DNA of 22,248 bases from Clostridia bacterium (GTDB taxonomy: Bacteria; Bacillota; Clostridia; Oscillospirales; Acutalibacteraceae). Each line of letters begins with the position of its first letter. The first letter of the stretch is position 1. The translations under genes and the position numbers were made by a program. Below, piece by piece: positions 1 to 7,450 of the stretch. The notes beneath the pieces were generated by a model. That model did not search any database and was not told the origin of the DNA. It was given only the letters and a program-made list of their open reading frames with translations. The DNA lies in contig CAAFXS010000102.1 in NCBI GenBank assembly GCA_900767025.1, forward strand, positions 1-22,248, given 5' to 3'.

Positions 1-53
1 AAGCCCTTGCTCCTTGCGGTAACGCTTGAAAGGGTTGTTGGCTTTGGATTGAT
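1..53. repeat. 53-bp direct terminal repeat, left copy
   Basis: Bases 1-53 are identical to bases 22196-22248. Both copies lie in the same reading frame of an Fn3-type domain on the minus strand (encoding the segment around NPKPTTLSSVTARSKG). See the finding on apparent circularity. Confidence 0.97.
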
Positions 54-2219
54 ATAATATGCATAGGTATAGGTTCCGCTGTAGTTACCCTGCATTGTAA
101 CTGTAACAGTATATCTGCCCACATCCTTTGAATTCCAGTTTGAGTAGCTAACTGTGAAATCCTGCTTATACACAAGCTGTTTACCCTTTGAGTCCGTTAC
201 CGTTACCGACGGTCTTTGAACTGTACCGTTAGTTGTGATTACATTTCTGTTAAGCTTAGGTGTAACCTTTGTCTGAGGTACGATGGTATAATCATACTCA
301 AATGTGCCATCATAATTACCGATAAGGTTAACGGTTACGGTGTATTCGCCTGCATCCTTTGAATTCCAGTTTGAATAATCAACAGTGAAATCCTGCTTAT
401 AAACAAGCTCCTCGCCCTCGCTGTCAACAACTGTTACGGACGGCCTTTGAACAGTGCCTGTGTAGCTAATAGTTGTTCTTGAAATATTTATTTCCTCAAC
501 CATGGGAATAAACATTCCGTCAGGCTCACCGCAAACGGTACATTCGTTATAGAAATAGCCGTCTGCCTCCGTTGTTGCAGGAGAAAAGATAGCATTATCT
601 TCATCATAAGTATGACCGGGTGCCTCGATTATTTCGCCCTCGTCAAGAATTTCACCGCAGTCAAGGCAAATTACTGCGTCGATGCAGCCGTCCTCTGTGC
701 AGGTTGCGTCATAGCTGACAACCTCTTGGTTTTTGTGTGCACAGTCAACAATTTCCACCTCAATGGTATCGAAAATTTCAGGTGTGCAGTAAACAATAAA
801 CTCGTGAGCTTCGCCGGGCTGCCAGACAATAAGCTCGTCAAGCTCATCGTCATACACATACTGGTCGTCATAAATGCTGATGCTAACCGGATATTCCTCA
901 TCATCGCTGAGAGAGATAGGATATTCCTTAACAGAGCCGTCCTTATATTCTACCACTGCAGTAAAATCAGGGCAGATATAATAGTGCTCGCCGAAATACA
1001 ACTCACTGTCAACGCCTTTAACAAGCTCTGTTTTTACAGGCTTAACAGTAATGCTTTCAATATCTGTTTCCTCAATTGTATAGGAAAAATCGCAGGTTCT
1101 GGCAAAATATTCAAACTGAGTTGTATATGTACCCGGTTCGCTTTCCAATTCATCGGTGCCAACGATATAATCGTCAATGATTTCGTCACCGCATACAAAA
1201 TGTAAATGCGGTTCTTCAAAGTTTTCATCGCCATCGGTTTCAACACAGGTAAAGGTTTTTGATGTGCCGTCTGTGTAATTCACATTAAGGGTGTCGCCCA
1301 CGGATTCACAAATGAAATAACTGTTAAAGAGATTACCCTCCTCGTCACAGTCAACATAGTTGTCAACACCCTCTTTAAGCACAACATCGGTAACAGGTGT
1401 ATACTCAATTGATTTAACGGGATTTTCCTTAACTTTTACCTTAACGGTTGTTTCGGTATCCTGATAGTAAACGGGAACCTCGTATTCACCCGCGGTAATA
1501 TCCGTACCTTTGAAATATTCAAAGTAAAGCTCCGTGCCGTCTATCGGCAAATATTTTTCCTGATTATCTCTGTATTCAACATATTTGCTTTCAAAGCCGT
1601 CCTCGTTAATTTCAGTGCAAAGCTCGCTGATGTATGTAACGGTTACGCCGTTAACATATGTAACCTCCAGCACATTACCGCTGCAGAACAGCTGGCTGTA
1701 CAAATCATAAACATCAACAAGAGTTCCGTCCTCATCCTCAAAGGTGTAATCAGAAACACCCTCGTAAAATACGATTTCATTTGCCGGAGTAAAGCTTATG
1801 GACTCTGCTGCAGGGAGATAATCCTCGGGTGCCTCTGTGCCAAGTACAACCTCAAAGGAGCCTGCCTCATATGCACCTACGGCAAAAACGAAAATATCCC
1901 CTTTTTCGCCGTAAAGCTCAACCATAAAGTTACTGCCGTATTCATCGTCAAATAATTCAACATCTTCATTATTTAGGGATGCAGCGCACAATGTGTCCAC
2001 ATCTCCTGTTGAATAGAAATAGTAATCTCCCTCAGCTTTAACCTCAAAGGTGAACGCTGAAACATCTTTTTCAGGGTCTTTAATCTCAACTTCATACTTT
2101 TGACCCGGAGTAAGCTCCGTAACCTCGGGAAGATTTAAAGCAAGCGCTGAAAGGTCAACAGCACAAAGGGTGCTGATAAGCATAACTGCCGAAAGCAGAA
2201 GGCTAAAAATCTTTTTCAT
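1..2219 (-). CDS. Secreted multi-domain Ig-like surface protein, N-terminal part (runs off left edge)
   Basis: The frame is open from an ATG at 2219 to base 1, about 739 codons with no stop, so only the 5' part is present. A ribosome binding site AAGGAG sits about 7 nt before the ATG. Residues 1-27 form a signal peptide (MKKIF, hydrophobic core, ALA cleavage site); there is no lipobox. Residues ~30-140 look like a beta-sandwich of PPC type. Three or so Ig-like modules follow, with recurring lead-ins such as SIEYTPVTDVVLKEG and SITVKPVKTELVKG. Next comes a cysteine segment (CTEDGC, CLDCGE, CTVCGE, with a GHTY), then two tandem ~77-residue Ig/MBG-like repeats and the first strand of an Fn3 domain. 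It is very acidic, as expected of an exported cell-surface or matrix protein. The ligand is unknown. If the window ends are joined, the reading frame continues into the Fn3 tail at 21952-22248. Confidence 0.85.
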   Translation of the reverse strand, partial: MKKIFSLLLSAVMLISTLCAVDLSALALNLPEVTELTPGQKYEVEIKDPEKDVSAFTFEVKAEGDYYFYSTGDVDTLCAASLNNEDVELFDDEYGSNFMVELYGEKGDIFVFAVGAYEAGSFEVVLGTEAPEDYLPAAESISFTPANEIVFYEGVSDYTFEDEDGTLVDVYDLYSQLFCSGNVLEVTYVNGVTVTYISELCTEINEDGFESKYVEYRDNQEKYLPIDGTELYFEYFKGTDITAGEYEVPVYYQDTETTVKVKVKENPVKSIEYTPVTDVVLKEGVDNYVDCDEEGNLFNSYFICESVGDTLNVNYTDGTSKTFTCVETDGDENFEEPHLHFVCGDEIIDDYIVGTDELESEPGTYTTQFEYFARTCDFSYTIEETDIESITVKPVKTELVKGVDSELYFGEHYYICPDFTAVVEYKDGSVKEYPISLSDDEEYPVSISIYDDQYVYDDELDELIVWQPGEAHEFIVYCTPEIFDTIEVEIVDCAHKNQEVVSYDATCTEDGCIDAVICLDCGEILDEGEIIEAPGHTYDEDNAIFSPATTEADGYFYNECTVCGEPDGMFIPMVEEINISRTTISYTGTVQRPSVTVVDSEGEELVYKQDFTVDYSNWNSKDAGEYTVTVNLIGNYDGTFEYDYTIVPQTKVTPKLNRNVITTNGTVQRPSVTVTDSKGKQLVYKQDFTVSYSNWNSKDVGRYTVTVTMQGNYSGTYTYAYYINPKPTTLSSVTARSKG
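46..489. repeat. Tandem pair of 231-bp domain repeats inside the surface-protein gene
   Basis: Two adjacent copies, roughly 46-258 and 277-489, have a period of 231 bp (77 codons). A 22-bp block at 122-143 recurs exactly at 353-374, and a block around 155-171 recurs at the same offset. At protein level both read TVQRPSVTV, then LVYKQDFTV, then YSNWNSKD, then YTVTV, then GNY, which is an Ig/MBG-like beta-sandwich. The high DNA identity suggests recent intragenic duplication or gene conversion. Confidence 0.85.
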
Positions 2220-2246
2220 ATAATTTCTCCTTATGTATTTGTTTTA

Positions 2247-2265
2247 GTATTCGATTATTGAATAC
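2247..2265. promoter_or_regulatory. Inverted repeat, candidate operator between the divergent RHH and surface-protein genes
   Basis: GTATTC, 7-bp spacer, GAATAC: a perfect 6-bp inverted repeat. It lies just downstream of the predicted -10 of the surface-protein promoter and about 50 bp before the ribbon-helix-helix gene. RHH proteins often repress their own divergent intergenic region, so this is a reasonable binding-site candidate, but it is inference from position and symmetry only. Confidence 0.35.
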
Positions 2266-2271
2266 ATAATT

Positions 2272-2300
2272 ATAATAACATCTGTGCTACAATTAGTCAA
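2272..2300 (-). promoter_or_regulatory. SigA-type promoter for the surface-protein gene
   Basis: Read on the minus strand: TTGACT (2300-2295), 17-bp spacer, TATTAT (2277-2272). Its start point would lie near 2265, about 45 nt before the ATG at 2219. Confidence 0.6.
2285..2293 (+). promoter_or_regulatory. Extended -10 promoter element for the RHH gene
   Basis: TG-C-TACAAT at 2285-2293 is an extended -10 element with no clear -35. Transcription would begin near 2300, giving a leader of about 12 nt that still contains the AGAGGTG ribosome binding site. It abuts the divergent -35 at 2295-2300, so the two promoters would compete for polymerase. Confidence 0.4.
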
Positions 2301-2311
2301 GAGGTGTTTGT

Positions 2312-2479
2312 ATGGAAAATTTCAAACCGAAAAAACAGGAAAAGGATGTTATTTCAATCCGAATATCCCTTGATTTGTTGGAAAAGGTTGATACCGTTGC
2401 AGGAGCTAATGACATCAGCAGAAATGAGTTAATAGTTCAGTGCATAGACTATGCACTGGAGCATATTGAGAGAAACTAA
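2312..2479 (+). CDS. Small ribbon-helix-helix (CopG/Arc-type) DNA-binding protein
   Basis: A 55-residue protein. The ATG at 2312 is preceded by AGAGGTG with 6-nt spacing, and TAA is at 2477-2479. After a basic N-terminus (KPKKQEKD) comes a beta strand with alternating residues (VISIRISLD, about residues 13-21), helix A (LLEKVDTVAGAN), a turn carrying the typical SRNELI, and helix B (VQCIDYALEHIE). This is the minimal RHH fold, which dimerises through the strand that enters the DNA major groove. No toxin gene is adjacent, so an antitoxin role is unsupported. The divergent surface-protein gene and the gene itself are the obvious candidate targets. Specificity cannot be read from sequence. Confidence 0.8.
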   Translation: MENFKPKKQEKDVISIRISLDLLEKVDTVAGANDISRNELIVQCIDYALEHIERN

Positions 2480-2502
2480 GGCGGCACATTGATGCCGCCT
2501 TT
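2480..2502. terminator. Shared terminator between convergent RHH gene and kdgA
   Basis: GGCGGCA (2480-2486), loop CATTGA, TGCCGCC (2493-2499), then TTT and a further T-rich stretch on the plus strand. It begins directly after the RHH stop and lies 12 nt beyond the kdgA stop on the other strand, so it probably serves both, though the minus-strand T-tract is weaker. Confidence 0.75.
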
Positions 2503-2514
2503 CCTTTTGCGAAA

Positions 2515-3171
2515 TTATTTTTTCATTTCTTCCCTTGCTTCTTTGATACGCTGAACAAAGAGCTTACCGGTTTCGGTAATCTTGTCATAATCACCGGTTT
2601 TTGCACCGGCAATAAGTGATGAACCTGCGCCGCAGGCAATTGCGCCTGCCTTAATCCAATCCTTAACATTATCAACATCAACACCGCCTGACGGCATCAT
2701 TACTGCGTTAGGGATAGGACCGTGAATGTCCTTAATAAAAGCAGGACCTGCAATGTCACCCGGGAACACCTTAAGCACATCTGCACCACATTCCATTGCA
2801 TGAACAGCCTCGGTAGGTGTATAAATACCGGGCATTGACGGTACTCCGTAACGGTTACAGGTTTTAACTGTTTCAGGGTCAAAGTAGGGTGAAACAATGT
2901 ACTCTGCACCGGCAAGGATTGCAATTCTTGCAGTAGCGGCATCCATAACAGTGCCTGCACCGATGATGATTTCACCTGAATTGTACTTTGCCCTCATTGC
3001 CTCAATAAGCTTATCTGCGTGAGGAACGGTAAAGGTAAGCTCGATAGCGGCAACACCGCCTGCGATACAGGCATCGGTAATTTTTTCAGCCTGCTCAATG
3101 GAGGTTGCACGAACAACAGCAACAATGCCCACCTCCTGAATTTTTGCCAAGGTTTCTATTTTATTTGCCAT
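2515..3171 (-). CDS. kdgA: 2-keto-3-deoxy-6-phosphogluconate (KDPG) aldolase
   Basis: A 218-residue class I aldolase, the usual length for Eda/KdgA. It cleaves KDPG to pyruvate and glyceraldehyde 3-phosphate in the cytosol. The Schiff-base lysine is K134 in DVLKVFP and the general-acid/base glutamate is E44 in AIELTFT. R21 in VVR, the GAGTV segment (71-75), the MPG segment (113-115) and the MPSGGV segment are the other expected (beta/alpha)8 motifs. It is the last gene of uxaC-kdgK-kdgA, 29 nt after kdgK, and receives the product of the kinase. A ribosome binding site AGGAG lies ~11 nt before the ATG. Some family members also act on 4-hydroxy-2-oxoglutarate, which cannot be excluded, but the neighbours favour KDPG. 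Confidence 0.93.
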   Translation of the reverse strand: MANKIETLAKIQEVGIVAVVRATSIEQAEKITDACIAGGVAAIELTFTVPHADKLIEAMRAKYNSGEIIIGAGTVMDAATARIAILAGAEYIVSPYFDPETVKTCNRYGVPSMPGIYTPTEAVHAMECGADVLKVFPGDIAGPAFIKDIHGPIPNAVMMPSGGVDVDNVKDWIKAGAIACGAGSSLIAGAKTGDYDKITETGKLFVQRIKEAREEMKK

Positions 3172-3200
3172 AATTAATTATTCTCCTGTTATTATATTTT

Positions 3201-4298
3201 TTATCTCTGTACTCTTGCGGAGCCGCCGTTAACCTTGCTTTCAACCTCTTTGAGAGAAGCCATGCTTGTATCACCGGGTGTTGTCATGGCAAGGGCACCG
3301 TGAACAACGCCGTAGTTAACAGCCTTTTGTGCATCCTGATAAGTCATCAGGCCGTAAATAAGTCCCGATGCGAAGGAGTCGCCGCCGCCTACTCTGTCAA
3401 GTATTTCAAGTCTTGGGAATTCGATGGACTTGTAAATCTTACCGTCTGCCCAGCAAATTGCTTTCCAGTCATTGACGGTTGCGGTTTTAACTGTTCTCAA
3501 TGTGGTTGCAATAACCTTGAAATTAGGATAAACCTTTGTAACGGTTTCAATCATCTTATAATAGCCGTCCATATTAAGCTCTTTAAGGTCAGCATCGTTG
3601 CCCTCAACCTCAAAGCCCAGAGAGGCGGTGAAATCCTCCTCATTGCCTATCATAACATCAATATATTTTGCAATTTCCCTGTTAACCTCCTGTGCCTTTG
3701 CCTGACCGCCGATATCCTTCCAAAGTGACGGACGGTAATTAAGGTCGTAGGAAACGATTGTGCCGTATTCTTTAGCTTTCTTTACTGCCTCGATAACAAC
3801 CTCGGCAGAGGTTTCGGAAAGAGCAGCATAAATACCGCCTGTGTGGAGCCAGCGTACACCGAGCTTACCGAAAATGTAATCCCAGTCAATATCACCGGGC
3901 TTTAACTGTGAAGCCGCGGTGTTACCTCTGTCGGAAGCGCCCACGGCACCGCGGATACCAAAGCCTCTTTCGGTAAAGTTAATACCGTTTCTTACGGTTC
4001 TGCCGATACCGTCAAAGGGCATCCATTTTATCAGCGAGGTGTCAACGCCGCCCTGAAGAATTAAATCCTCCAAAAGATAGCCTACCTCATTTTCTGCAAA
4101 AGCAGTAACAACGCTTGTTTTTAAGCCAAAGCATCTGCGCAGACCTCTTGCAACATTGTATTCGCCGCCGCCTTCCCAAGCTCTGAAGCTGCGGGCGGTT
4201 TTAATTCTGCCCTCACCGGGGTCAAGCCTGAGCATAATTTCACCAAGTGAAATTTCATCAAACATACATTCCTCTTTAGGTCTTAATTTCAAATCCAT
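3201..4298 (-). CDS. kdgK: PfkB-family sugar kinase, probable 2-keto-3-deoxygluconate kinase
   Basis: A ribokinase-fold kinase of 365 residues with both PfkB signatures: an N-terminal GGGEYNVARGL (sugar site, ~43-53) and a C-terminal DRVGGGDSFASG with catalytic base D307. DLNYRPSLW lies mid-protein, a segment common in KDG kinases. I place the start at 4298 (MDLKLRPKEE) because GGGAGG sits 7 nt before it; the longer frame from 4328 overlaps uxaC and lacks such a site. The gap to uxaC is then 19 nt. The expected reaction is ATP-dependent phosphorylation of 2-keto-3-deoxygluconate at C6, feeding the aldolase downstream. Substrate is inferred from the operon, since PfkB sequence alone does not fix it. 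It is somewhat longer than typical KdgK (~310-340). Confidence 0.85.
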   Translation of the reverse strand: MDLKLRPKEECMFDEISLGEIMLRLDPGEGRIKTARSFRAWEGGGEYNVARGLRRCFGLKTSVVTAFAENEVGYLLEDLILQGGVDTSLIKWMPFDGIGRTVRNGINFTERGFGIRGAVGASDRGNTAASQLKPGDIDWDYIFGKLGVRWLHTGGIYAALSETSAEVVIEAVKKAKEYGTIVSYDLNYRPSLWKDIGGQAKAQEVNREIAKYIDVMIGNEEDFTASLGFEVEGNDADLKELNMDGYYKMIETVTKVYPNFKVIATTLRTVKTATVNDWKAICWADGKIYKSIEFPRLEILDRVGGGDSFASGLIYGLMTYQDAQKAVNYGVVHGALAMTTPGDTSMASLKEVESKVNGGSARVQR

Positions 4299-4317
4299 TT
4301 TTGTTCCTCCCATAATA

Positions 4318-5718
4318 TTAAAACTCAAAATATTTCATTGCGTTGTTATAGCTTATGCCCTGGATGATTTCCTTTAGTATTTCCTCATCATAGGCATACC
4401 AGCCATCCTCCACCCATCTGCCGATAAGGGCACACATAATCCGTCTGAAATACTCGTGCCTGCCGTATGAGGTAAAGGAGCGCGAGTCGGTTTCCATACC
4501 CACAAATTTACCAAGCACACCCAAGTTACCCAGAGCTTTCATCTGATTTGTCATACCGTCCATTGTGTCAAGGAACCACCAGGCAGGGCCGAACTGTATT
4601 TTCGACTGGGCGTCACTGCTTTGGAAATTACCCAGCATTGTGGCAAGAACGGTGTTATCCTTGTCATTAAGGTTAAAGAGAATTGTTTTGGGCAGCCTGT
4701 CATTCTTGTTCAGTGCATCAAGGAAACGGGAAAGGGGCTTAGCGATTTCGCAGTCACCTACCGAATCAAATCCGGTGTCCGCACCGAGCCTGTTAAACAT
4801 TAGGGTGTTGTTATTACGCATTGCACCGATATGAATTTCCATAGCCCAGCCGAGACTGTGATACTTTTCACCGAGAGCAACCATAACCCTTGTTTTATAC
4901 TTATCACATTCCTCGGCAGTGATTTTTTCACCCATCATTGCACGGGCGAAAATATCCTCAAGCTCGCCCTCATCTGCCTCGGCATAGGGAACATAATCAA
5001 AAGCCTGGTCGGAAACACGGCATCCGACTTGGTTAAAATAATCAACCCTTTTAAGCAGAGCATTGATGACATCATTAACACAGTTGATTTCCATATCAGC
5101 CGACTGTGCCAGTGCACCGATATATTCTGCAAAGCCTTCAAGGTTTATATTCAAAGCCTTGTCCGGCCTAAAGCTTGGAAGCACACAGCAGTGAAAATCC
5201 TTTTCCTCTCTCAAAAGCTTATGATATTTCAAATCGTCGATAGGGTCATCGGTGGTGCAAACCACCTTAACATTACTTTTTTCAATAAGACTTCTTGGGC
5301 GAAAATCACCGTTTTTAACAGCCTCGTTAGCCTTGTCGTAAATTTCGTCGGCGGTTTTTGCATTAAGCGGTGTATCAATACCGAAATAACGCTGAAGCTC
5401 AATATGCGCCCAGTGATAAAGCGGATTGCCGATACAGTACTGAAGGGTATAGGCAAATTTTTTAAACTTTTCCCTGTCGTCCGCATCGCCTGTGCAGTAT
5501 TTTTCCTCAACACCGCAGCTGCGCATTGCACGCCATTTATAATGGTCCCCGGACAACCAAAGCTGTGTAATGCCCGAGGGTGCCTTGTTCTCATAAATCT
5601 CCTTCGGACTTAAATGGCAGTGATAGTCGCAAATCGGCATATTTTCGGCATAATCGTGAAAAAGCTTTTTTGCAGTATCGGTATCCAGAAGAAAATCCTT
5701 GTCCATAAAATTTTTCAT
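4318..5718 (-). CDS. uxaC: Glucuronate (uronate) isomerase
   Basis: A 466-residue UxaC-type protein of the amidohydrolase superfamily, normal length for the family. It interconverts D-glucuronate with D-fructuronate, and D-galacturonate with D-tagaturonate. The N-terminal metal-site motif is CDYHCHLSP, with H33 and H35. Other characteristic segments are GDHYKWRAMR, CTTDDPIDDL, EIHIGAMRNNN and GMETDSRSF. GGAGAA lies 7 nt before the ATG at 5718, and a strong promoter precedes it. It is the first gene of the uxaC-kdgK-kdgA unit. The intermediate enzymes (fructuronate/tagaturonate reductase, mannonate/altronate dehydratase) are not in the window, so they must be encoded elsewhere for a full pathway. 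Confidence 0.95.
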   Translation of the reverse strand: MKNFMDKDFLLDTDTAKKLFHDYAENMPICDYHCHLSPKEIYENKAPSGITQLWLSGDHYKWRAMRSCGVEEKYCTGDADDREKFKKFAYTLQYCIGNPLYHWAHIELQRYFGIDTPLNAKTADEIYDKANEAVKNGDFRPRSLIEKSNVKVVCTTDDPIDDLKYHKLLREEKDFHCCVLPSFRPDKALNINLEGFAEYIGALAQSADMEINCVNDVINALLKRVDYFNQVGCRVSDQAFDYVPYAEADEGELEDIFARAMMGEKITAEECDKYKTRVMVALGEKYHSLGWAMEIHIGAMRNNNTLMFNRLGADTGFDSVGDCEIAKPLSRFLDALNKNDRLPKTILFNLNDKDNTVLATMLGNFQSSDAQSKIQFGPAWWFLDTMDGMTNQMKALGNLGVLGKFVGMETDSRSFTSYGRHEYFRRIMCALIGRWVEDGWYAYDEEILKEIIQGISYNNAMKYFEF

Positions 5719-5760
5719 AACAGTTCTCCGATATAATTGTTCCCAAATATTTTCAATTTA

Positions 5761-5789
5761 ATTATATAACCATATTCTTTTCAATGCAA
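5761..5789 (-). promoter_or_regulatory. SigA-type promoter of uxaC-kdgK-kdgA
   Basis: Minus strand: TTGCAT (5789-5784), 17-bp spacer, TATAAT (5766-5761). Transcription should begin near 5754, about 36 nt before the uxaC ATG. I see no convincing catabolite-response element; a loose AATTG-N14-CAATT symmetry at 5735-5758 is the only candidate operator. Confidence 0.75.
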
Positions 5790-5798
5790 TAATAAATG

Positions 5799-5827
5799 TT
5801 GCACAATTTTAATATTTATGATAGTAT
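5799..5827 (+). promoter_or_regulatory. Promoter of the AIM24/membrane-protein unit
   Basis: Plus strand: TTGCAC (5799-5804), 17-bp spacer ending in a TGA extended -10 context, TAGTAT (5822-5827). The start would be near 5834, just upstream of the ribosome binding site. It lies back to back with the uxaC promoter, with the two -35 boxes 9 bp apart. Confidence 0.55.
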
Positions 5828-5861
5828 GAAAATGTAATTTTTTATGAAAAGGGGGTATTAT

Positions 5862-6545
5862 ATGAGATACGAAATTTCAGGCGCACCGTTTCCTGCACTG
5901 ACCTGTTACCTTGAAGCAGGGGAACAGATGATTACAGAAGGCGGCGGAATGAGCTGGATGAGCCCGAATATGAAAATGGAAACCACCACCAACGGCGGCT
6001 TGGGTAAAGCCATCGGCAGACTGTTTTCACAGGATAAAATGTTCCAAAACAGGTACACCAGCGTCGGCGGTAACGGTATGATTGCTTTTACCTCCTGCTG
6101 TCCCGGAGATATCAAGGCTATTGAAATCAGACCGGGTGAGCAGGTTATTTGCCAGAAAAAAGCATTTCTTGCATCCACCCCGGGTGTTAATATGTCTGTT
6201 TTCTTCAGAAAGAATGCAGCCACAGGTTTTTTCGGCGGTGAAGGCTTTATTATGCAGAAATTTGACGGCGAGGGTATGCTTTTCATCGAAATCGACGGCG
6301 CAGTAAAGGAGTTTGACCTTCAGGCAGGTGAGAAGATTATACTTGACACAGGTCATCTTGTTATGATGAGCTCTACCTGTAAAATGGATGTTAACACAGT
6401 TAAGGGTGCAAAAAATGTCCTTTTTGGCGGTGAAGGTCTTTTTAACACAGTTGTTGAGGGTCCCGGCAAGGTTATGGTTCAGACAATGCCGCTGAGCAAG
6501 CTTGCTTTGGAAATTGCACCTTACATTCCGCAATCGAATTCATAA
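5862..6545 (+). CDS. AIM24/TIGR00266-family protein
   Basis: A 227-residue cytosolic protein of the AIM24 (DUF124) superfamily, a double-psi/beta-roll-like fold widespread in bacteria but without an established bacterial function. Family hallmarks seen are the glycine-rich GGGMSWM near 27-33, GFFGGEGFIMQ (122-132), GEGMLFIEI, LDTGHLV and the closing GPGKVMVQTMP (200-210). No signal peptide or membrane helix. I set the start at 5862 (MRYEIS) because the AAAAGGGGGT before it is a Shine-Dalgarno; the upstream ATG at 5844 lies before that site and would encode it as protein. It has its own promoter and is followed after 29 nt by a membrane-protein gene, so the two are probably co-transcribed. Confidence 0.88.
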   Translation: MRYEISGAPFPALTCYLEAGEQMITEGGGMSWMSPNMKMETTTNGGLGKAIGRLFSQDKMFQNRYTSVGGNGMIAFTSCCPGDIKAIEIRPGEQVICQKKAFLASTPGVNMSVFFRKNAATGFFGGEGFIMQKFDGEGMLFIEIDGAVKEFDLQAGEKIILDTGHLVMMSSTCKMDVNTVKGAKNVLFGGEGLFNTVVEGPGKVMVQTMPLSKLALEIAPYIPQSNS

Positions 6546-6574
6546 AATCAATACATAATAACGAGGAGAAAATT

Positions 6575-7405
6575 ATGGAAGTTGTTGCACAAAGAGTTTT
6601 TGAGCCATTTTATATGTGGCTTGATATCGGTTTTCTTGTTCTTTTTATAGGACTTTTGCTGTTTAAGAAAAAGTATACAACAATTATTGTTGGTATTTTG
6701 GCAGGTTTTCTGTATCAAATTGTTGACTTTGGAATTTTCCACCTGGCAACAGGCTCACGCCATTTGCTGATGAACGGCGTAGAAGGCACCGAAAGTCAGC
6801 TGTTTTGGGTGCTGATGTGGATGTCAATGAGCTATGGATTTACCAATTTTGCATGGATATGGCTTTGGATTTCAAAGGATAAAAACCTTTTTGAATGGAC
6901 AACGCTTATACTTGGCTGGTGGATATGCTGTCCGCTTCTTACAAAAACCTTCGGTCCCCACAATTACACAATTACCATTTGGCGTGAAACAGGAGCATAC
7001 CACGGTTGGATGGCATTGATTTTGTTTGTGGGATATGTTTTGCTTTTTGTTTGGAATATGTCACGTAGGAAAAAGAACGAGCGTGTTAATATCCCTTGGC
7101 TTTTGATTATCGGCATACTTGTTCAGGCAGGCTGGGAGGTAGGCTTGTATCTGGGCGGTATCCGTTCCGCTGATTTGGGCGTTACCGGTATGAATGTAAA
7201 CGCTATTTCACCCATGATTATTAATTCCCTGCTGGAGACAAATCTGGGTATGCCTTACATCTTTATGATTTTCATTGCAGTATCAAGAAGATATACCGAG
7301 TCCCTTAAGCGCAGAAAGAGAAAGCTTGGATTTACCGAGCGAATTGTTGAAAACAACGCAGAAAGAGTTAAGGATTACGAAAATGTATCCGAATTCCTTG
7401 CATAA
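6575..7405 (+). CDS. Unrecognised multi-pass membrane protein, about seven helices
   Basis: A 276-residue protein that I do not recognise. Hydrophobic segments fall near residues 14-30, 35-55, 76-99, 107-123, 142-162, 173-194 and 222-236, suggesting seven membrane helices. It is rich in tryptophan (for example WIWLWI and GWWICC). Positive clusters (KKK at 31-33, RRKK at 164-167, KRRKRK at 245-250) probably face the cytoplasm, and the last ~35 residues are a charged soluble tail. A region at 124-142 (TFGPHNY, WRETGAYHGW) and the segment GGIRSADLGVTGMNVN are polar and could line a site. GAGGAGAA lies just before the ATG. It follows the AIM24 gene by 29 nt and is closed by a strong terminator. 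Confidence 0.8.
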   Translation: MEVVAQRVFEPFYMWLDIGFLVLFIGLLLFKKKYTTIIVGILAGFLYQIVDFGIFHLATGSRHLLMNGVEGTESQLFWVLMWMSMSYGFTNFAWIWLWISKDKNLFEWTTLILGWWICCPLLTKTFGPHNYTITIWRETGAYHGWMALILFVGYVLLFVWNMSRRKKNERVNIPWLLIIGILVQAGWEVGLYLGGIRSADLGVTGMNVNAISPMIINSLLETNLGMPYIFMIFIAVSRRYTESLKRRKRKLGFTERIVENNAERVKDYENVSEFLA

Positions 7406-7417
7406 CATCATAAAAGC

Positions 7418-7450
7418 AACGGGCAGTTCACTGAACTGCCCGTTAATTTT
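7418..7450. terminator. Bidirectional terminator between membrane-protein gene and dnaJ
   Basis: AACGGGCAGTTCA (7418-7430), one base, TGAACTGCCCGTT (7432-7444): a perfect 13-bp arm followed by AATTTTATTT on the plus strand. On the minus strand it begins 5 nt beyond the dnaJ stop and ends in GCTTTT, so it should also end the heat-shock operon. Confidence 0.9.

Noticed and set aside
46..489. CRISPR-like direct repeats
   Set aside because: The repeats are 231 bp apart, only two copies, in frame, and encode a recurring protein domain.
612..1205. A 197-codon plus-strand open frame
   Set aside because: It is antisense to the continuous surface-protein frame, has no ribosome binding site, and resembles no protein family; the minus-strand frame is open throughout with sensible domains.
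2312..2479. Antitoxin of a toxin-antitoxin pair
   Set aside because: The RHH fold would fit, but no adjacent toxin-like gene exists: the neighbours are a divergent surface protein and a convergent aldolase.
4831..5613. A 260-codon plus-strand frame
   Set aside because: It is a shadow of uxaC in an antisense frame with no domain signature or start signal.
5735..5758. Operator AATTG-N14-CAATT downstream of the uxaC promoter
   Set aside because: Five-base arms in A/T-rich DNA are likely by chance, and no local regulator gene is present for the uronate operon.
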